Part shown: in pieces, positions 49,580 through 58,240 of the stretch
How positions within the stretch are numbered: the first letter of the stretch is position 1
How the letters are laid out: every line of letters begins with the position of its first letter
Source: CAKSFT01 sp045544615
GTDB lineage: Bacteria; Bacillota; Clostridia; UBA1381
Assembly (NCBI GenBank): GCA_045544615.1
Contig: JAZPZI010000027.1
Coordinates: 1 to 64,000, forward strand
Length of the DNA: 64,000 nt
Reading direction: 5' to 3'
Made by a program: the position numbers and the translations under genes
Notes under the pieces: generated by a model
Told to the model about the DNA's origin: nothing
Databases searched by the model: none
The model's input: only the letters and a program-made list of their open reading frames with translations

Positions 49580-49671
49580 GGACGGGTATCGAAGTGGTCA
49601 TAACGGGGCTGACTCGAAATCAGTTTGTCGGTAACTCCGGCACGTGGGTTCGAATCCCACCCCGTCCGCCA
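49580..49671 (+). tRNA. tRNA-Ser(CGA)
   Basis: A class II tRNA of 92 bases: acceptor GGACGGG/CCCGTCC, anticodon loop CTCGAAA giving CGA, a long variable arm typical of Ser, T arm GTGGG/CCCAC around TTCGAAT, discriminator G and encoded CCA. Confidence 0.95.
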
Positions 49672-49703
49672 AAAAATCCTATCGATTTGTTGATAGGATT
49701 TTT
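49672..49703 (+). terminator. Terminator of tRNA-Ser
   Basis: AAAATCCTATC ending at 49683 pairs with GATAGGATTTTT from 49692. It immediately follows the tRNA CCA and precedes the transporter gene. Confidence 0.85.
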
Positions 49704-49730
49704 AATTTGTTTGAAATTGGGAGCGATCAA

Positions 49731-50606
49731 ATGAAAACCAAACGAGCATTTATGCTGATAATTCTTGCAGGAATACTCTGGGGAACATCAGCTTTATTTG
49801 TGCATTATCTGTCGCCATACGGACTGACTTCTCTGCAACTTACCTGTATAAGGGGTGTTGTGTCATCAATTGTAATGGCAATTTATGTGCTTATTACCAA
49901 CAAGGAACTTTTTAAGGTGAAATCAAAAGACCTGATAGTGCTTTTGTGTGCCGGAACATCGCAGTTTCTGGCATCAACTCTTTATTATGCGGCAATGAGA
50001 GCATCGTCTGTCTCGACTGCAGTTGTTCTGATGTATACCGCACCGATATTTGTTATGGCATTTTCGGTTGCGTTCATGGGTGAAAAACTGACCAAGCTGA
50101 AGTTTTTGTCGGTATTTATGATGATAGTCGGATGCGGCCTGGTATCGGGAATAATCGGCGGTCTTAAGTTCAGCGTGATGGGAATACTTATGGGCTTCGG
50201 TTCGGGTATATCATACAGTGCTTATAATATCTTTATAAAACTATCTATGAAAAGAAAAATAAACCCGATGACTGCGGCAATGTACTGTTTCTTTGTGGTT
50301 ATGATATTATCGATATTTATTTCGAAGCCTGTTGGAATATACCATGTTGCAGCCTCAAATCCGCCTGTTGCAACAGTGCTGATGATTTTGTGCGGAATCT
50401 GCACCTGTATTTTGCCATATCTTGTCTATACCATAGCAATGAAAGATTTGCCGGCAGGTACAGCAACCTCGCTCGGAATAGTTGAACCAATGGCGGCAAC
50501 GATATTTAGTGTATCTTTGCTTGGCGAGAGATTAGACATTTTCTCGTTTACCGGTATTGTATTGATACTTCTGGCGGTTTTTTTACTAAGTAAAACAGAT
50601 AACTGA
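49731..50606 (+). CDS. EamA/DMT-family transporter
   Basis: A 291-residue membrane protein with ten predicted segments in two EamA repeats (first beginning MLIILAGILWGTSALFVHYL-like, second after residue 150), typical of drug/metabolite transporters that export amino acids or metabolites. The C-terminal repeat ends with GTATSLGIVEPMAATIFS and GIVLILLAVFLL. ATG at 49731 is preferred, since the longer frame would start inside tRNA-Ser. The substrate cannot be inferred. Confidence 0.88.
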   Translation: MKTKRAFMLIILAGILWGTSALFVHYLSPYGLTSLQLTCIRGVVSSIVMAIYVLITNKELFKVKSKDLIVLLCAGTSQFLASTLYYAAMRASSVSTAVVLMYTAPIFVMAFSVAFMGEKLTKLKFLSVFMMIVGCGLVSGIIGGLKFSVMGILMGFGSGISYSAYNIFIKLSMKRKINPMTAAMYCFFVVMILSIFISKPVGIYHVAASNPPVATVLMILCGICTCILPYLVYTIAMKDLPAGTATSLGIVEPMAATIFSVSLLGERLDIFSFTGIVLILLAVFLLSKTDN

Positions 50607-50607
50607 T

Positions 50608-50650
50608 AAAAAGGTGTTTAAAAAGTCATTGACTTTTTAAACACCTTTTT
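50608..50650. terminator. Twenty-pair bidirectional terminator
   Basis: A perfect 20-bp stem (50608-50627 with 50631-50650) around ATT, with A and T runs at its ends, separates the convergent transporter and P-type ATPase genes. Confidence 0.93.
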
Positions 50651-50651
50651 G

Positions 50652-52532
50652 TTATCTCATTGCTCTGATTGCATTAAAAATTGCAAGTATCATAACACCG
50701 ACATCTGCGAAAATCGCAAGCGGCATTGATGCAAATCCAAATAAACCAAGGATCATTACCAAAATTTTAACACCAATTGAGAATGTTAAATTCTGATACA
50801 CTATCGACATTGTTTTTTGCGAAATCTTTATTGCGGTTTTTAGCGAAGTAAGATTATCATCAAGCAGGATAATATCAGCATTTGCGATTGCGATATCTGA
50901 CCCGATTCCACCCATTGAAATGCCAATATCGGAAAGTGCAAGCACCGGTGCATCATTTATCCCGTCACCGATATAACAAAGCGGTGATTGGGTTTTGAGC
51001 TCGTTTGTAAGCCTTACCTTGTCGTGAGGGAGAAGGTTTGAATGGTATTTTTCGATTCCGACCTTTTCTGCTAATGCACCAACTGCATCCTTTCCGTCAC
51101 CTGATAAAAGTGTGATTTCACAATATCTCTGCTTTAGATATTCTATTGTTTCTTTTGCATCAGGCTTTGGAGCATCTTCGAGTGCGATGTATCCGCAGTA
51201 TCTGCCGTCGACTGCAAGATGTATTGCGGTTTTTGAAATTCGGTCAAAGTCAGATATGCCCTTTAGTTCAATAAACTTTTCATTTCCGGCTATGACGGTT
51301 TTTCCGTCAATGGTGGCGGATATTCCGAGACCTTTTAATTCGGTTATGCCGGTTGCATCAAGGTACGGTTTTTCTGCCATCTTTCCGATGTTTTGCGCAA
51401 GCGGATGGTTTGAGTATCTCTCAAGGTTTGCAAGAAGACTGAAATCGCTATCTGTAAGTGTATTTTCAGATATACTGAAATTACCTTCGGTGAGTGTTCC
51501 GGTCTTGTCAAATGCAAAATTCTTTATTTTTCTTAACTTCTCAAGTGAATTGTTTCCTCTGAACAAAAGCTTATTTTTTGATGCTCTGCCAATCCCTGCA
51601 AAGAATGTCAGCGGGATAGAAATAACCAGTGCACACGGACAGGACACAACTAAAAACATAAGAGCAGTGTATATTGCACTTTTTGCATCAAATGTTGGCA
51701 AAAGTGGAAGAAATATTGCCGAGAGTAACGCTATTATAACAACAACAGGAGTGTAGCGCTTGGCAAATTTTCTGATAAACTTCTCCGATTCGGCTTTGTT
51801 TTTGGATGCCTCATCGAGCATTTTTGCCACCTTTGCAATCGATGAGTTTTTATATTCATCCGTAATGGTAATAGTGATCGTTGAATCGGTATTTATATAT
51901 CCGCCAAGTACCTTTTGTCCGACTGTAATATGCTTTGGCAAACTCTCGCCTGTAAGCGATGATGTATTAAAGAAGGAACTTCCGTCTGCAATGATTCCGT
52001 CGCAGGGTACCTGCTCACCGGCAAATACAGCAATTTTATCACCGATTTTAAGCTCGGCAGGTTTTACTGTTTCAAAGCCTGCTTCGGTTATTCTTCTTGC
52101 GGTATCGGGTGCAAAATCAAACATTTCCTTGATTGATTTTTTGCATTTGTCCGCTGTTATGTCGCCCAACAACTCACCAAGCTGATAGAAAAACATTACG
52201 GCAACCGCTTCGATATACTCACCAAGCAAAATTGCGCCGAGTGTTGCAATTCCCATCAGAAACTGCTCGTCAAAGATTTTTCCCTTAATGATATTTTTTA
52301 ATAACCCCAAAAGGACATCATAGCCGAGAATAAGATAGGGAATAATCAGTAAAATTTTCGGTATAGGTAATAGGTAGACTAAAACTGATAGTATAATACC
52401 AATCCCGAACCTTATATAGATTGTTTTGCTGTTTGTTTCGTTGTGTGTATGCCCGCATCCGCAATGCTCATCGTGATGATGATGGTGCTCGTACTCGTGG
52501 TCGTGGCAATGATTGCAACAATTATTACTCAT
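50652..52532 (-). CDS. Zn/Cd/Co-exporting P-type ATPase
   Basis: A 626-residue P1B-type ATPase that exports divalent metals at the cost of ATP. The N-terminus is a histidine-rich metal-binding tail (DHEYEHHHHHDEHCGCGHTH). The CPC motif lies in SCPCALVISIP, the phosphorylated aspartate in DKTGTLTEG, the actuator loop in SLTGESLP, and the hinge in GDGINDAPVL. About eight membrane segments are visible. The promoter carries an ArsR/SmtB-type operator, so expression is probably induced by excess metal. No regulator gene is adjacent. Confidence 0.93.
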   Translation of the reverse strand: MSNNCCNHCHDHEYEHHHHHDEHCGCGHTHNETNSKTIYIRFGIGIILSVLVYLLPIPKILLIIPYLILGYDVLLGLLKNIIKGKIFDEQFLMGIATLGAILLGEYIEAVAVMFFYQLGELLGDITADKCKKSIKEMFDFAPDTARRITEAGFETVKPAELKIGDKIAVFAGEQVPCDGIIADGSSFFNTSSLTGESLPKHITVGQKVLGGYINTDSTITITITDEYKNSSIAKVAKMLDEASKNKAESEKFIRKFAKRYTPVVVIIALLSAIFLPLLPTFDAKSAIYTALMFLVVSCPCALVISIPLTFFAGIGRASKNKLLFRGNNSLEKLRKIKNFAFDKTGTLTEGNFSISENTLTDSDFSLLANLERYSNHPLAQNIGKMAEKPYLDATGITELKGLGISATIDGKTVIAGNEKFIELKGISDFDRISKTAIHLAVDGRYCGYIALEDAPKPDAKETIEYLKQRYCEITLLSGDGKDAVGALAEKVGIEKYHSNLLPHDKVRLTNELKTQSPLCYIGDGINDAPVLALSDIGISMGGIGSDIAIANADIILLDDNLTSLKTAIKISQKTMSIVYQNLTFSIGVKILVMILGLFGFASMPLAIFADVGVMILAIFNAIRAMR

Positions 52533-52543
52533 AAAATCACCTC

Positions 52544-52569
52544 AACATATGAATGGTTGTTCATATGTT
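52544..52569. promoter_or_regulatory. ArsR/SmtB-type operator before the metal ATPase gene
   Basis: AACATATGAA at 52544-52553 and TTCATATGTT at 52560-52569 form a perfect ten-base inverted repeat with a six-base centre. TGAA-N6-TTCA is the core of sites bound by CzrA, CadC and SmtB. It lies just downstream of the -10 box, at the transcription start, the position for repression. Confidence 0.8.
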
Positions 52570-52570
52570 C

Positions 52571-52599
52571 ATTATATTACGCTCGAATCTTCTTGTCAA
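52571..52599 (-). promoter_or_regulatory. Promoter of the metal ATPase gene
   Basis: On the minus strand TTGACA (52594-52599), 17-base spacer, TATAAT (52571-52576). A perfect consensus promoter silenced or released by the adjacent operator. Confidence 0.9.
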
Positions 52600-52606
52600 G
52601 ATATAA

Positions 52607-52662
52607 TATAAAAAATATTTTTCTGTAAAGCTCTTTTCCTTTACAGAAAAATATTTTTTATA
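52607..52662. repeat. Perfect 24-bp inverted repeat between divergent promoters
   Basis: Bases 52607-52630 are the exact reverse complement of 52639-52662, with an eight-base loop. The arms end in runs of A and T. It lies between the ATPase promoter (minus strand) and the zapA promoter (plus strand), so no visible gene is transcribed into it. It may be a terminator insulating against spurious transcription, a replication or nucleoid site, or a mobile remnant. Confidence 0.8.
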
Positions 52663-52671
52663 GAGTTTCTA

Positions 52672-52700
52672 TTGATTTATTTAACAAATAGTAGTATAAT
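52672..52700 (+). promoter_or_regulatory. Promoter of the zapA operon
   Basis: TTGATT at 52672-52677, 17-base spacer, TATAAT at 52695-52700. It drives the cell division/shape operon to the right. Confidence 0.8.
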
Positions 52701-52733
52701 AGATTAGTATTATACTGCCATGAGGTGGAAATT

Positions 52734-53087
52734 ATGATTAAAAACGATAAAGTAAGAGTTACAATTTGCGGTAAAAATTTCTATTTAACATCGGGTGATG
52801 ACCCTGCATATCTTAAAAAGATTGCTGATAAGGTTGACTCAATAATGAGTGAACTTTTGAAAAACAACATCGGCTTGACGATAGAGCACGCCGCAATATT
52901 GACTGCCATAAATTTTTGTGATGACTATGAAAAGCGTCTTATAAGCGAAGAAAAGGAATCAGAGGGAGATGAAAATCTCCGTGGTATACTTGTTAAGTAT
53001 TCAAAGGATTTGACAAGGGCACAGCAGAGAATAAAGCAACTCGAAAAAGAACTCGAAACTGCAAAGAAAGTGCAGGGCACAAGATGA
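52734..53087 (+). CDS. zapA: Cell division protein ZapA
   Basis: A 117-residue ZapA-family protein that stabilises the FtsZ ring. KVRVTICGKNFYLTSGDDPAYLKKIAD is the typical globular head; the C-terminal half is a coiled coil (RAQQRIKQLEKELETAKK). ATG at 52734 follows ATGAGGTGG. Its last codons overlap the U32 peptidase start by four bases, a common pairing in Clostridia. Confidence 0.88.
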   Translation: MIKNDKVRVTICGKNFYLTSGDDPAYLKKIADKVDSIMSELLKNNIGLTIEHAAILTAINFCDDYEKRLISEEKESEGDENLRGILVKYSKDLTRAQQRIKQLEKELETAKKVQGTR

Positions 53088-55120
53088 TGGAACTACTTGC
53101 TCCTGCAGGCTCGATGGAGTCTGTTGTCTCGGCGGTACAAAGCGGTGCTGATGCGGTATATATCGGTGCAAAGGAATTTTCAGCCCGACATAGTGCGAAA
53201 AACTTTTCTGACGATGAGATAAAAGACGTTGTCAGATACTGTCACTTAAGAGGTGTTGCAGTTCATGTAGCTGCGAATATCCTTATAAAAGAAACCGAAT
53301 GTGAGTCATTTCTGAATTATATCGGTTTTTTAAATGATGTCGGAGTTGATGCAGTTATAATCCAGGACATCGGTATGGCGAGTATGGTTCGAAAACTCTA
53401 TCCTGACCTTCCGATTCATGCAAGTACACAAATGACCGTTGCAAGCCTTTCTGCAGTAAAGTATCTTGAGAAAATGGGTTTTTCAAGGGTTGTTCTTGCT
53501 AGGGAATTATCAGCAGACGAGATTGAATATATCGCAAAAAATACTGAAATTGAGATTGAGGTTTTTGTACACGGCGCAATCTGTATGTGCTATTCGGGAC
53601 AGTGCCTTATGAGTTCTGTTATCGGCTCAAGAAGCGGTAATCGAGGAATGTGTGCACAGCCCTGCAGATTACCGTATGAGTTCTCGAACGGAAAAAAAGG
53701 ATACATTTTGAGCCCGAAGGACATGTCTTTAATAGAACATCTCGGTAGACTATCTCAAATTGGAGTGAAGTCGCTAAAAATCGAGGGTAGATTAAAACGT
53801 CCCGAGTATGTGGCGACTGTTGTTGGAATTTACAGAAAGTATCTTGACAATAATCTTAAGGTTAGTGCTGAAGACACTGAAATTTTAAAAAATGCCTTTA
53901 GCAGAAGTGGATTTACCGACCGTTATTTTACCGGAAAAATCGGAAAAGATATGATGTCTTATGATATCCCGGGAAATACTGCTCCGAACAGCTTCCCCAA
54001 AGAGTTTGAGGATAAAATCAAGAGAGAGAATATAAAAAGAAATATTTATATTTCCTGCAAAATGAAAAAAGGTGAGAAACTATCGGTTACTTTTTGTGAC
54101 GAGAAGGGTCTCTCTGTTACAGCAGAGAGTGAAGACGTGGTTTCGGAGGCTATCAATAAACCGATAGATGAAGAAAGATTGAAAGACCAGCTAAAAAAAC
54201 TAGGCGATACTGTATTTTCTGCAGTTGAGATTTTGGTTGATGCAGATAGCGACGCATTTATACCGATAAAGTCGATAAATGATACAAGACGCAGAGTAAC
54301 CGAGCTTTTGGAAGAAATGATTTTAAAAAGACCCGAGAGAACATCAAATGTGGTGCAGGATTTCGGGTTTGATAATGCGACATTTGAGCCAATGCTCACC
54401 GCATCGGTTGAAAATACAGAACAGCTTAAAGCGTGCGAAGATGCGGGAATCGAGGTAATCTATATCCCGCCAAGTATTATGAGCTCTGCAAAAAGGGAAG
54501 ATATTTCGTATATCGTAAAACTGCCCGAGATATGCGATAGTGACAGAAAAATTGATATACCGAAAAAGTTTGGTGTGAAGATATCCAATATCGGTCAGGA
54601 GAAAATCTATGAAGGCTACAGATTTTTCGGAAACTGGAGACTTAATATTATGAACTCCTGTTCTGCCGATATCTTTTCGCACTATGAGTCGATTGAACTA
54701 TCGCCTGAGTTGAAGCTTGCTGATTTGGCAAAAATTTCATCAGGTATTCCAAAGGAAGTCTGGGTGTACGGAAAGCTTCCGCTTATGGTTATGAAAAATT
54801 GCCCGAAGCGTGCAATTTTGGGTAAATGTGATAGGGATAACTCCTATACACTTCGTGACAGAATGGGCGAGGAATTTGCATTCTCGTGTGATGGGGGCTG
54901 CCACAGTATTCTTTTGAATTCGAAGAATATCTTTATGGCAGACAAGCTTTCGGAACTAAAAAAAACAGGCTTGTCACGGTTCAGAATGAGCTTTTTTGAC
55001 GAGGATTATAAAAAAACCGAAGAGATTATAAATCTTTATAAATCAGCTTTGGACGGAAAAACTGTTCCGACACCGAAGGAAAACACCTTTACAAGAGGAC
55101 ATTTCTTAAGAGGTGTATAA
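53084..55120 (+). CDS. U32-family peptidase
   Basis: A 678-residue protein with an N-terminal U32 barrel: ELLAPAGSMESVVSAVQSGAD at the start, a QDIGMASMVRK segment, and the signature EVFVHGAICMCYSGQCLMSS with GNRGMCAQPCR near residue 190. The long C-terminal part contains a collagenase-like domain and a second cysteine-rich region (CDGGCHS). Family members include RlhA, involved in 23S rRNA C2501 hydroxylation, and TrhP, involved in tRNA hydroxylation. It overlaps zapA. ATG 53084 or 53087. Confidence 0.88.
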   Translation: MMELLAPAGSMESVVSAVQSGADAVYIGAKEFSARHSAKNFSDDEIKDVVRYCHLRGVAVHVAANILIKETECESFLNYIGFLNDVGVDAVIIQDIGMASMVRKLYPDLPIHASTQMTVASLSAVKYLEKMGFSRVVLARELSADEIEYIAKNTEIEIEVFVHGAICMCYSGQCLMSSVIGSRSGNRGMCAQPCRLPYEFSNGKKGYILSPKDMSLIEHLGRLSQIGVKSLKIEGRLKRPEYVATVVGIYRKYLDNNLKVSAEDTEILKNAFSRSGFTDRYFTGKIGKDMMSYDIPGNTAPNSFPKEFEDKIKRENIKRNIYISCKMKKGEKLSVTFCDEKGLSVTAESEDVVSEAINKPIDEERLKDQLKKLGDTVFSAVEILVDADSDAFIPIKSINDTRRRVTELLEEMILKRPERTSNVVQDFGFDNATFEPMLTASVENTEQLKACEDAGIEVIYIPPSIMSSAKREDISYIVKLPEICDSDRKIDIPKKFGVKISNIGQEKIYEGYRFFGNWRLNIMNSCSADIFSHYESIELSPELKLADLAKISSGIPKEVWVYGKLPLMVMKNCPKRAILGKCDRDNSYTLRDRMGEEFAFSCDGGCHSILLNSKNIFMADKLSELKKTGLSRFRMSFFDEDYKKTEEIINLYKSALDGKTVPTPKENTFTRGHFLRGV

Positions 55121-55159
55121 TTAAGGTTTATATGGTAAATATTAGAAAAGGTGAAAAAT

Positions 55160-55744
55160 ATGAGCAAATTTATTTTGGCATCGGCATCTCCGAGGAGAAG
55201 GGAAATTTTAGAGACTATCGGGCTTGAGTTTGATATTCTGGTATCTTCTGCCGATGAGAGTCGGGTAGACAGGACAATTCCACCTGAGCTTCTGGTACAG
55301 GAGCTTGCAATGCTTAAGGCTTCAGAGTCAGCAAAGTATGCAAAACCGGGCAGATACATATTCGGCGCTGATACGGTTGTTGTATTTGAGGGGAATGTGC
55401 TTGAAAAACCAAAGGATACAGAAGATGCAAAAAGAATGCTCAGAATGCTTTCAGGCAAAGCACATTATGTCTATACCGGAGTATGTGTTTTTCATACATC
55501 GGATAATAAAGCGGTGTCGGGAAGTGAAAAGACCACGGTATATTTCAGAGAACTTTCTGATGCGGAAATTGATGCTTATGTTGCAACGAATGAGCCGATG
55601 GACAAAGCCGGGGCATACGGAATCCAGGGAATAGGCTCGCTCCTGATTGAAAAAATTGAGGGTGACTATTTCAATGTTGTAGGATTGCCGGTTGTAAGGC
55701 TAAACAGGATTTTAAAAGAAGAATTTGCAAAATCATTACTTTAA
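55160..55744 (+). CDS. maf: Maf-family nucleotide pyrophosphatase
   Basis: A 194-residue Maf protein that hydrolyses non-canonical or canonical nucleoside triphosphates such as dTTP or UTP, limiting mutagenesis and linked to septum formation. Motifs: ASASPRRREIL at the N-terminus, GADTVVVFEG, LEKPKD, HYVYTGVCV and DKAGAYGIQG. ATG at 55160 follows AAAAGGTG; a GTG at 55151 is part of that site. It precedes mreB. Confidence 0.92.
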   Translation: MSKFILASASPRRREILETIGLEFDILVSSADESRVDRTIPPELLVQELAMLKASESAKYAKPGRYIFGADTVVVFEGNVLEKPKDTEDAKRMLRMLSGKAHYVYTGVCVFHTSDNKAVSGSEKTTVYFRELSDAEIDAYVATNEPMDKAGAYGIQGIGSLLIEKIEGDYFNVVGLPVVRLNRILKEEFAKSLL

Positions 55745-55755
55745 GGAGACAGAGA

Positions 55756-56796
55756 ATGAGTATTATAGGTTCAGTATTGGGATTAACCAAGGATTTAGGA
55801 ATAGACCTCGGCACGGTAAATACCCTTGTATTTATGAAAGGTAAGGGAATAATTGTCCGTGAGCCGTCGGTTGTTGCTATTGATAAGTCGGACTCAAGAG
55901 TCCTTGCAGTTGGTAATCAGGCAAATGAAATGCTTGGAAGAACTCCTGAGAATATTACAGCCATCCGCCCGATGAAGGACGGCGTGATTGCTGACGGTGA
56001 AATTGCAAGCGATATGATAAAGATATTCATGAAAAAGGCGATGGGAAAGAGCAACGGTTTGTTCAAGCCACGTGTTATAGTTTGTGTTCCGTCAGGTATA
56101 ACCGATGTTGAAAAAAGAGCTGTTGAGGAGGCTTTGATTCTGGCAGGTGCAAAGAGTGTTTACCTGATTGAAGAACCAATGGCAGCAGCTATCGGTGCAG
56201 GCCTTCCGATTGATAAACCACTCGGCTCAATGGTGCTCGATATCGGTGGCGGAACAACAGAGGTTGCAATAATTTCATTGTCGGGTATTGTTGCATCGAA
56301 GACCTTAAGGGTTGCAGGGAATGCAATGGATGCGGCAATCGTGGATTTCGTCAAGAGAACTTATGGGCTTGCGATTGGTGACAGAACTGCAGAGGATATA
56401 AAGTTTGAGCTTGTATCTGCTAACGATAAAACCGAGGGATTTTATGATGTAAAGGGTCGTGATATTGTATCGGGTCTTCCTAAAAATATCAGCATCTCAT
56501 CATCAGAGGTCAGAGGTGCGATTGATAAGGTGTTGAAGGAAATTGCTCGTGCAGTAAAAGAAACGCTTGAAAAAACACCGCCTGAGCTTGCATCTGATAT
56601 AATCGAAAACGGAATAGTTCTTGTTGGCGGCGGAGCAATGATAAAGAATCTTGATAAATTTTTGGAATCCGAGATCGGGATTTCTGTTAAGGTTGCAGAA
56701 AATCCGATGGACTGTGTTGCAATCGGTACCGGTATGGCACTTGATAATCCGAAAGTTCTTGCAAGGTCGCAGTTTGCAGTCAAGAGAAAGAAATAA
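55756..56796 (+). CDS. mreB: Rod-shape-determining protein MreB
   Basis: A 346-residue bacterial actin that organises cell-wall synthesis under the membrane. DLGIDLGTVNTLVFM is the phosphate-1 loop, EEPMAAAIGAGLP the adenosine region, LDIGGGTTEVAI phosphate-2, and LVGGGAMIKNLD near the C-terminus. First of mreB, mreC, mreD and the PBP2 gene, consistent with a rod-shaped cell. ATG with TTAAGGAGAC upstream. Confidence 0.97.
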   Translation: MSIIGSVLGLTKDLGIDLGTVNTLVFMKGKGIIVREPSVVAIDKSDSRVLAVGNQANEMLGRTPENITAIRPMKDGVIADGEIASDMIKIFMKKAMGKSNGLFKPRVIVCVPSGITDVEKRAVEEALILAGAKSVYLIEEPMAAAIGAGLPIDKPLGSMVLDIGGGTTEVAIISLSGIVASKTLRVAGNAMDAAIVDFVKRTYGLAIGDRTAEDIKFELVSANDKTEGFYDVKGRDIVSGLPKNISISSSEVRGAIDKVLKEIARAVKETLEKTPPELASDIIENGIVLVGGGAMIKNLDKFLESEIGISVKVAENPMDCVAIGTGMALDNPKVLARSQFAVKRKK

Positions 56797-56820
56797 GTTA
56801 GCAGAAACGGAAGTGATTTT

Positions 56821-57738
56821 GTGCGATTTAAGAAAATATTACCGGCAATTATTGCAATTGCAGTTCTGACCGGTGCGCTTGCCATTATTTCCAGAACCGG
56901 AAATAATTTTGTGACAAATACTCTCAATACGATTTCAGTTCCTTTCAAGAGTGCCTTTGCTGCGATTATGAAGCCGATAAACAGGCATATGACTTTTATG
57001 GAAGAGGTCAAGACCTTCAGAGAAGAGAATAAAAGACTCATAAAGGAAATAACTGAACTTAGAATTGAAAACAGAGATTCAAAAAGCTATATTGAGGAAA
57101 ATAAACGCTTAAAAAATCTTTTGGACCTGCAGGAAGGCAAAACAGATATGACAACTGTTGCTGCGACTGTGGTTTCAAAAGATTATGAACGTTGGTATAA
57201 AGGAATAACAATTAACAAGGGTAAATCGAGCGGGATCCAGAAAGGTGACCCTGTTATTACCGCTGACGGTATTCTGGGTATTGTAAACGAGGTTGGCACA
57301 AACTGGGCAAAGGTTACTACGATTTTTGATGCAGAGAGTGCAATAGGTGCTAAATTTACAAGAACCGGAGATATCGGAGTGGTCGAAGGTGATCTCGAGC
57401 TTGCCGATCTCGGTAAATGTAAGATTGAATACATATCGGGTACGGCATCTATCATTAACGGAGATATATTGATTTCTTCTGGAATTGGTGAACTGTATCC
57501 TTCCGGAATTATGATTGGAACGGTAAATGAAGTTAAGGTTGATGCTATGGGAAAGATTGAGTACGCCATAGTTGAACCGTCGGTTGATTTTGATAACCTC
57601 TATGAGGTTTTGGTTGTCACTGGATTTGAGGCTGTAGAGACAACTGTTATTGAAGAAAACCAAAATCTTGAAGAAGATGTTGTAATTGAAGATAATGCTA
57701 ATGCGGAAGAAAATGTAAGTGAGGCAGAAAATGAATAA
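56821..57738 (+). CDS. mreC: Rod-shape-determining protein MreC
   Basis: A 305-residue membrane-anchored protein. One N-terminal hydrophobic segment (ILPAIIAIAVLTGALAII) is followed by a coiled coil (residues about 65-105) and a periplasm-equivalent beta domain (VGTNWAKVTTIFDAESAIG). An acidic C-terminal tail follows. It links MreB to the wall synthase. GTG start at 56821 with AACGGAAG upstream. Confidence 0.92.
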   Translation: MRFKKILPAIIAIAVLTGALAIISRTGNNFVTNTLNTISVPFKSAFAAIMKPINRHMTFMEEVKTFREENKRLIKEITELRIENRDSKSYIEENKRLKNLLDLQEGKTDMTTVAATVVSKDYERWYKGITINKGKSSGIQKGDPVITADGILGIVNEVGTNWAKVTTIFDAESAIGAKFTRTGDIGVVEGDLELADLGKCKIEYISGTASIINGDILISSGIGELYPSGIMIGTVNEVKVDAMGKIEYAIVEPSVDFDNLYEVLVVTGFEAVETTVIEENQNLEEDVVIEDNANAEENVSEAENE

Positions 57739-58240
57739 AAACTCATTTCGCAAATGGTTAATAATATGCTTGGGCATAATGCTTTTTGCTGTTATTCAAA
57801 CGGGTGCAGACAGAATATTGAGAGTGAAATTTATCGCTCCTGACCTTTTGTTTGCTTTTGCCGTTTCTTTTGCGTGCTTTGAGAAAAAATGGCATAATAT
57901 ACTTATCTGTGCCCTTATTTCGGGTATGGTTTCAGATTTTGTGTGCCACTCGGAAATTATCGGTTATACTGCGGTGTATCCCTATACTGCGCTATTGGTG
58001 TATTTTTTGAAAAATCAGCTTTTAAGACCGAATGCTTTCTTTGTGATAGTTATTGCACTTTTGACATTTATAGTCGGCAAAACGGTGCTTTTCCCGGTTT
58101 TTTATATAGCAAGAGGTGTTGACTTTACAAACTTCTTTTTAAACGATGTTTTGCCGTCGGGAGTATATAATACAGTTTGCTTTTTTGTGATGTATTTGAT
58201 TTTTGGCACAGTAAGAAAGAGGGTGCAAAGAAGATTATGA
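57731..58240 (+). CDS. mreD: Rod-shape-determining protein MreD
   Basis: A 169-residue protein with about five membrane segments, typical of MreD (APDLLFAFAVSFACFEK and VFYIARGVDFTN segments). It partners MreC and PBP2. ATG at 57731 overlaps the mreC end by eight bases; its own stop overlaps the next start, so the whole mre operon is tightly coupled. Confidence 0.88.
   Translation: MNKNSFRKWLIICLGIMLFAVIQTGADRILRVKFIAPDLLFAFAVSFACFEKKWHNILICALISGMVSDFVCHSEIIGYTAVYPYTALLVYFLKNQLLRPNAFFVIVIALLTFIVGKTVLFPVFYIARGVDFTNFFLNDVLPSGVYNTVCFFVMYLIFGTVRKRVQRRL

Noticed and set aside
49644..49730. An N-terminal extension of the EamA transporter
   Set aside because: It would begin inside tRNA-Ser and read through its terminator; ATG 49731 has a ribosome site.
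57175..57777. A 200-codon minus-strand frame opposite mreC
   Set aside because: mreC on the + strand has the expected anchor, coiled coil and operon context; the antisense frame has no recognisable domain or ribosome site.
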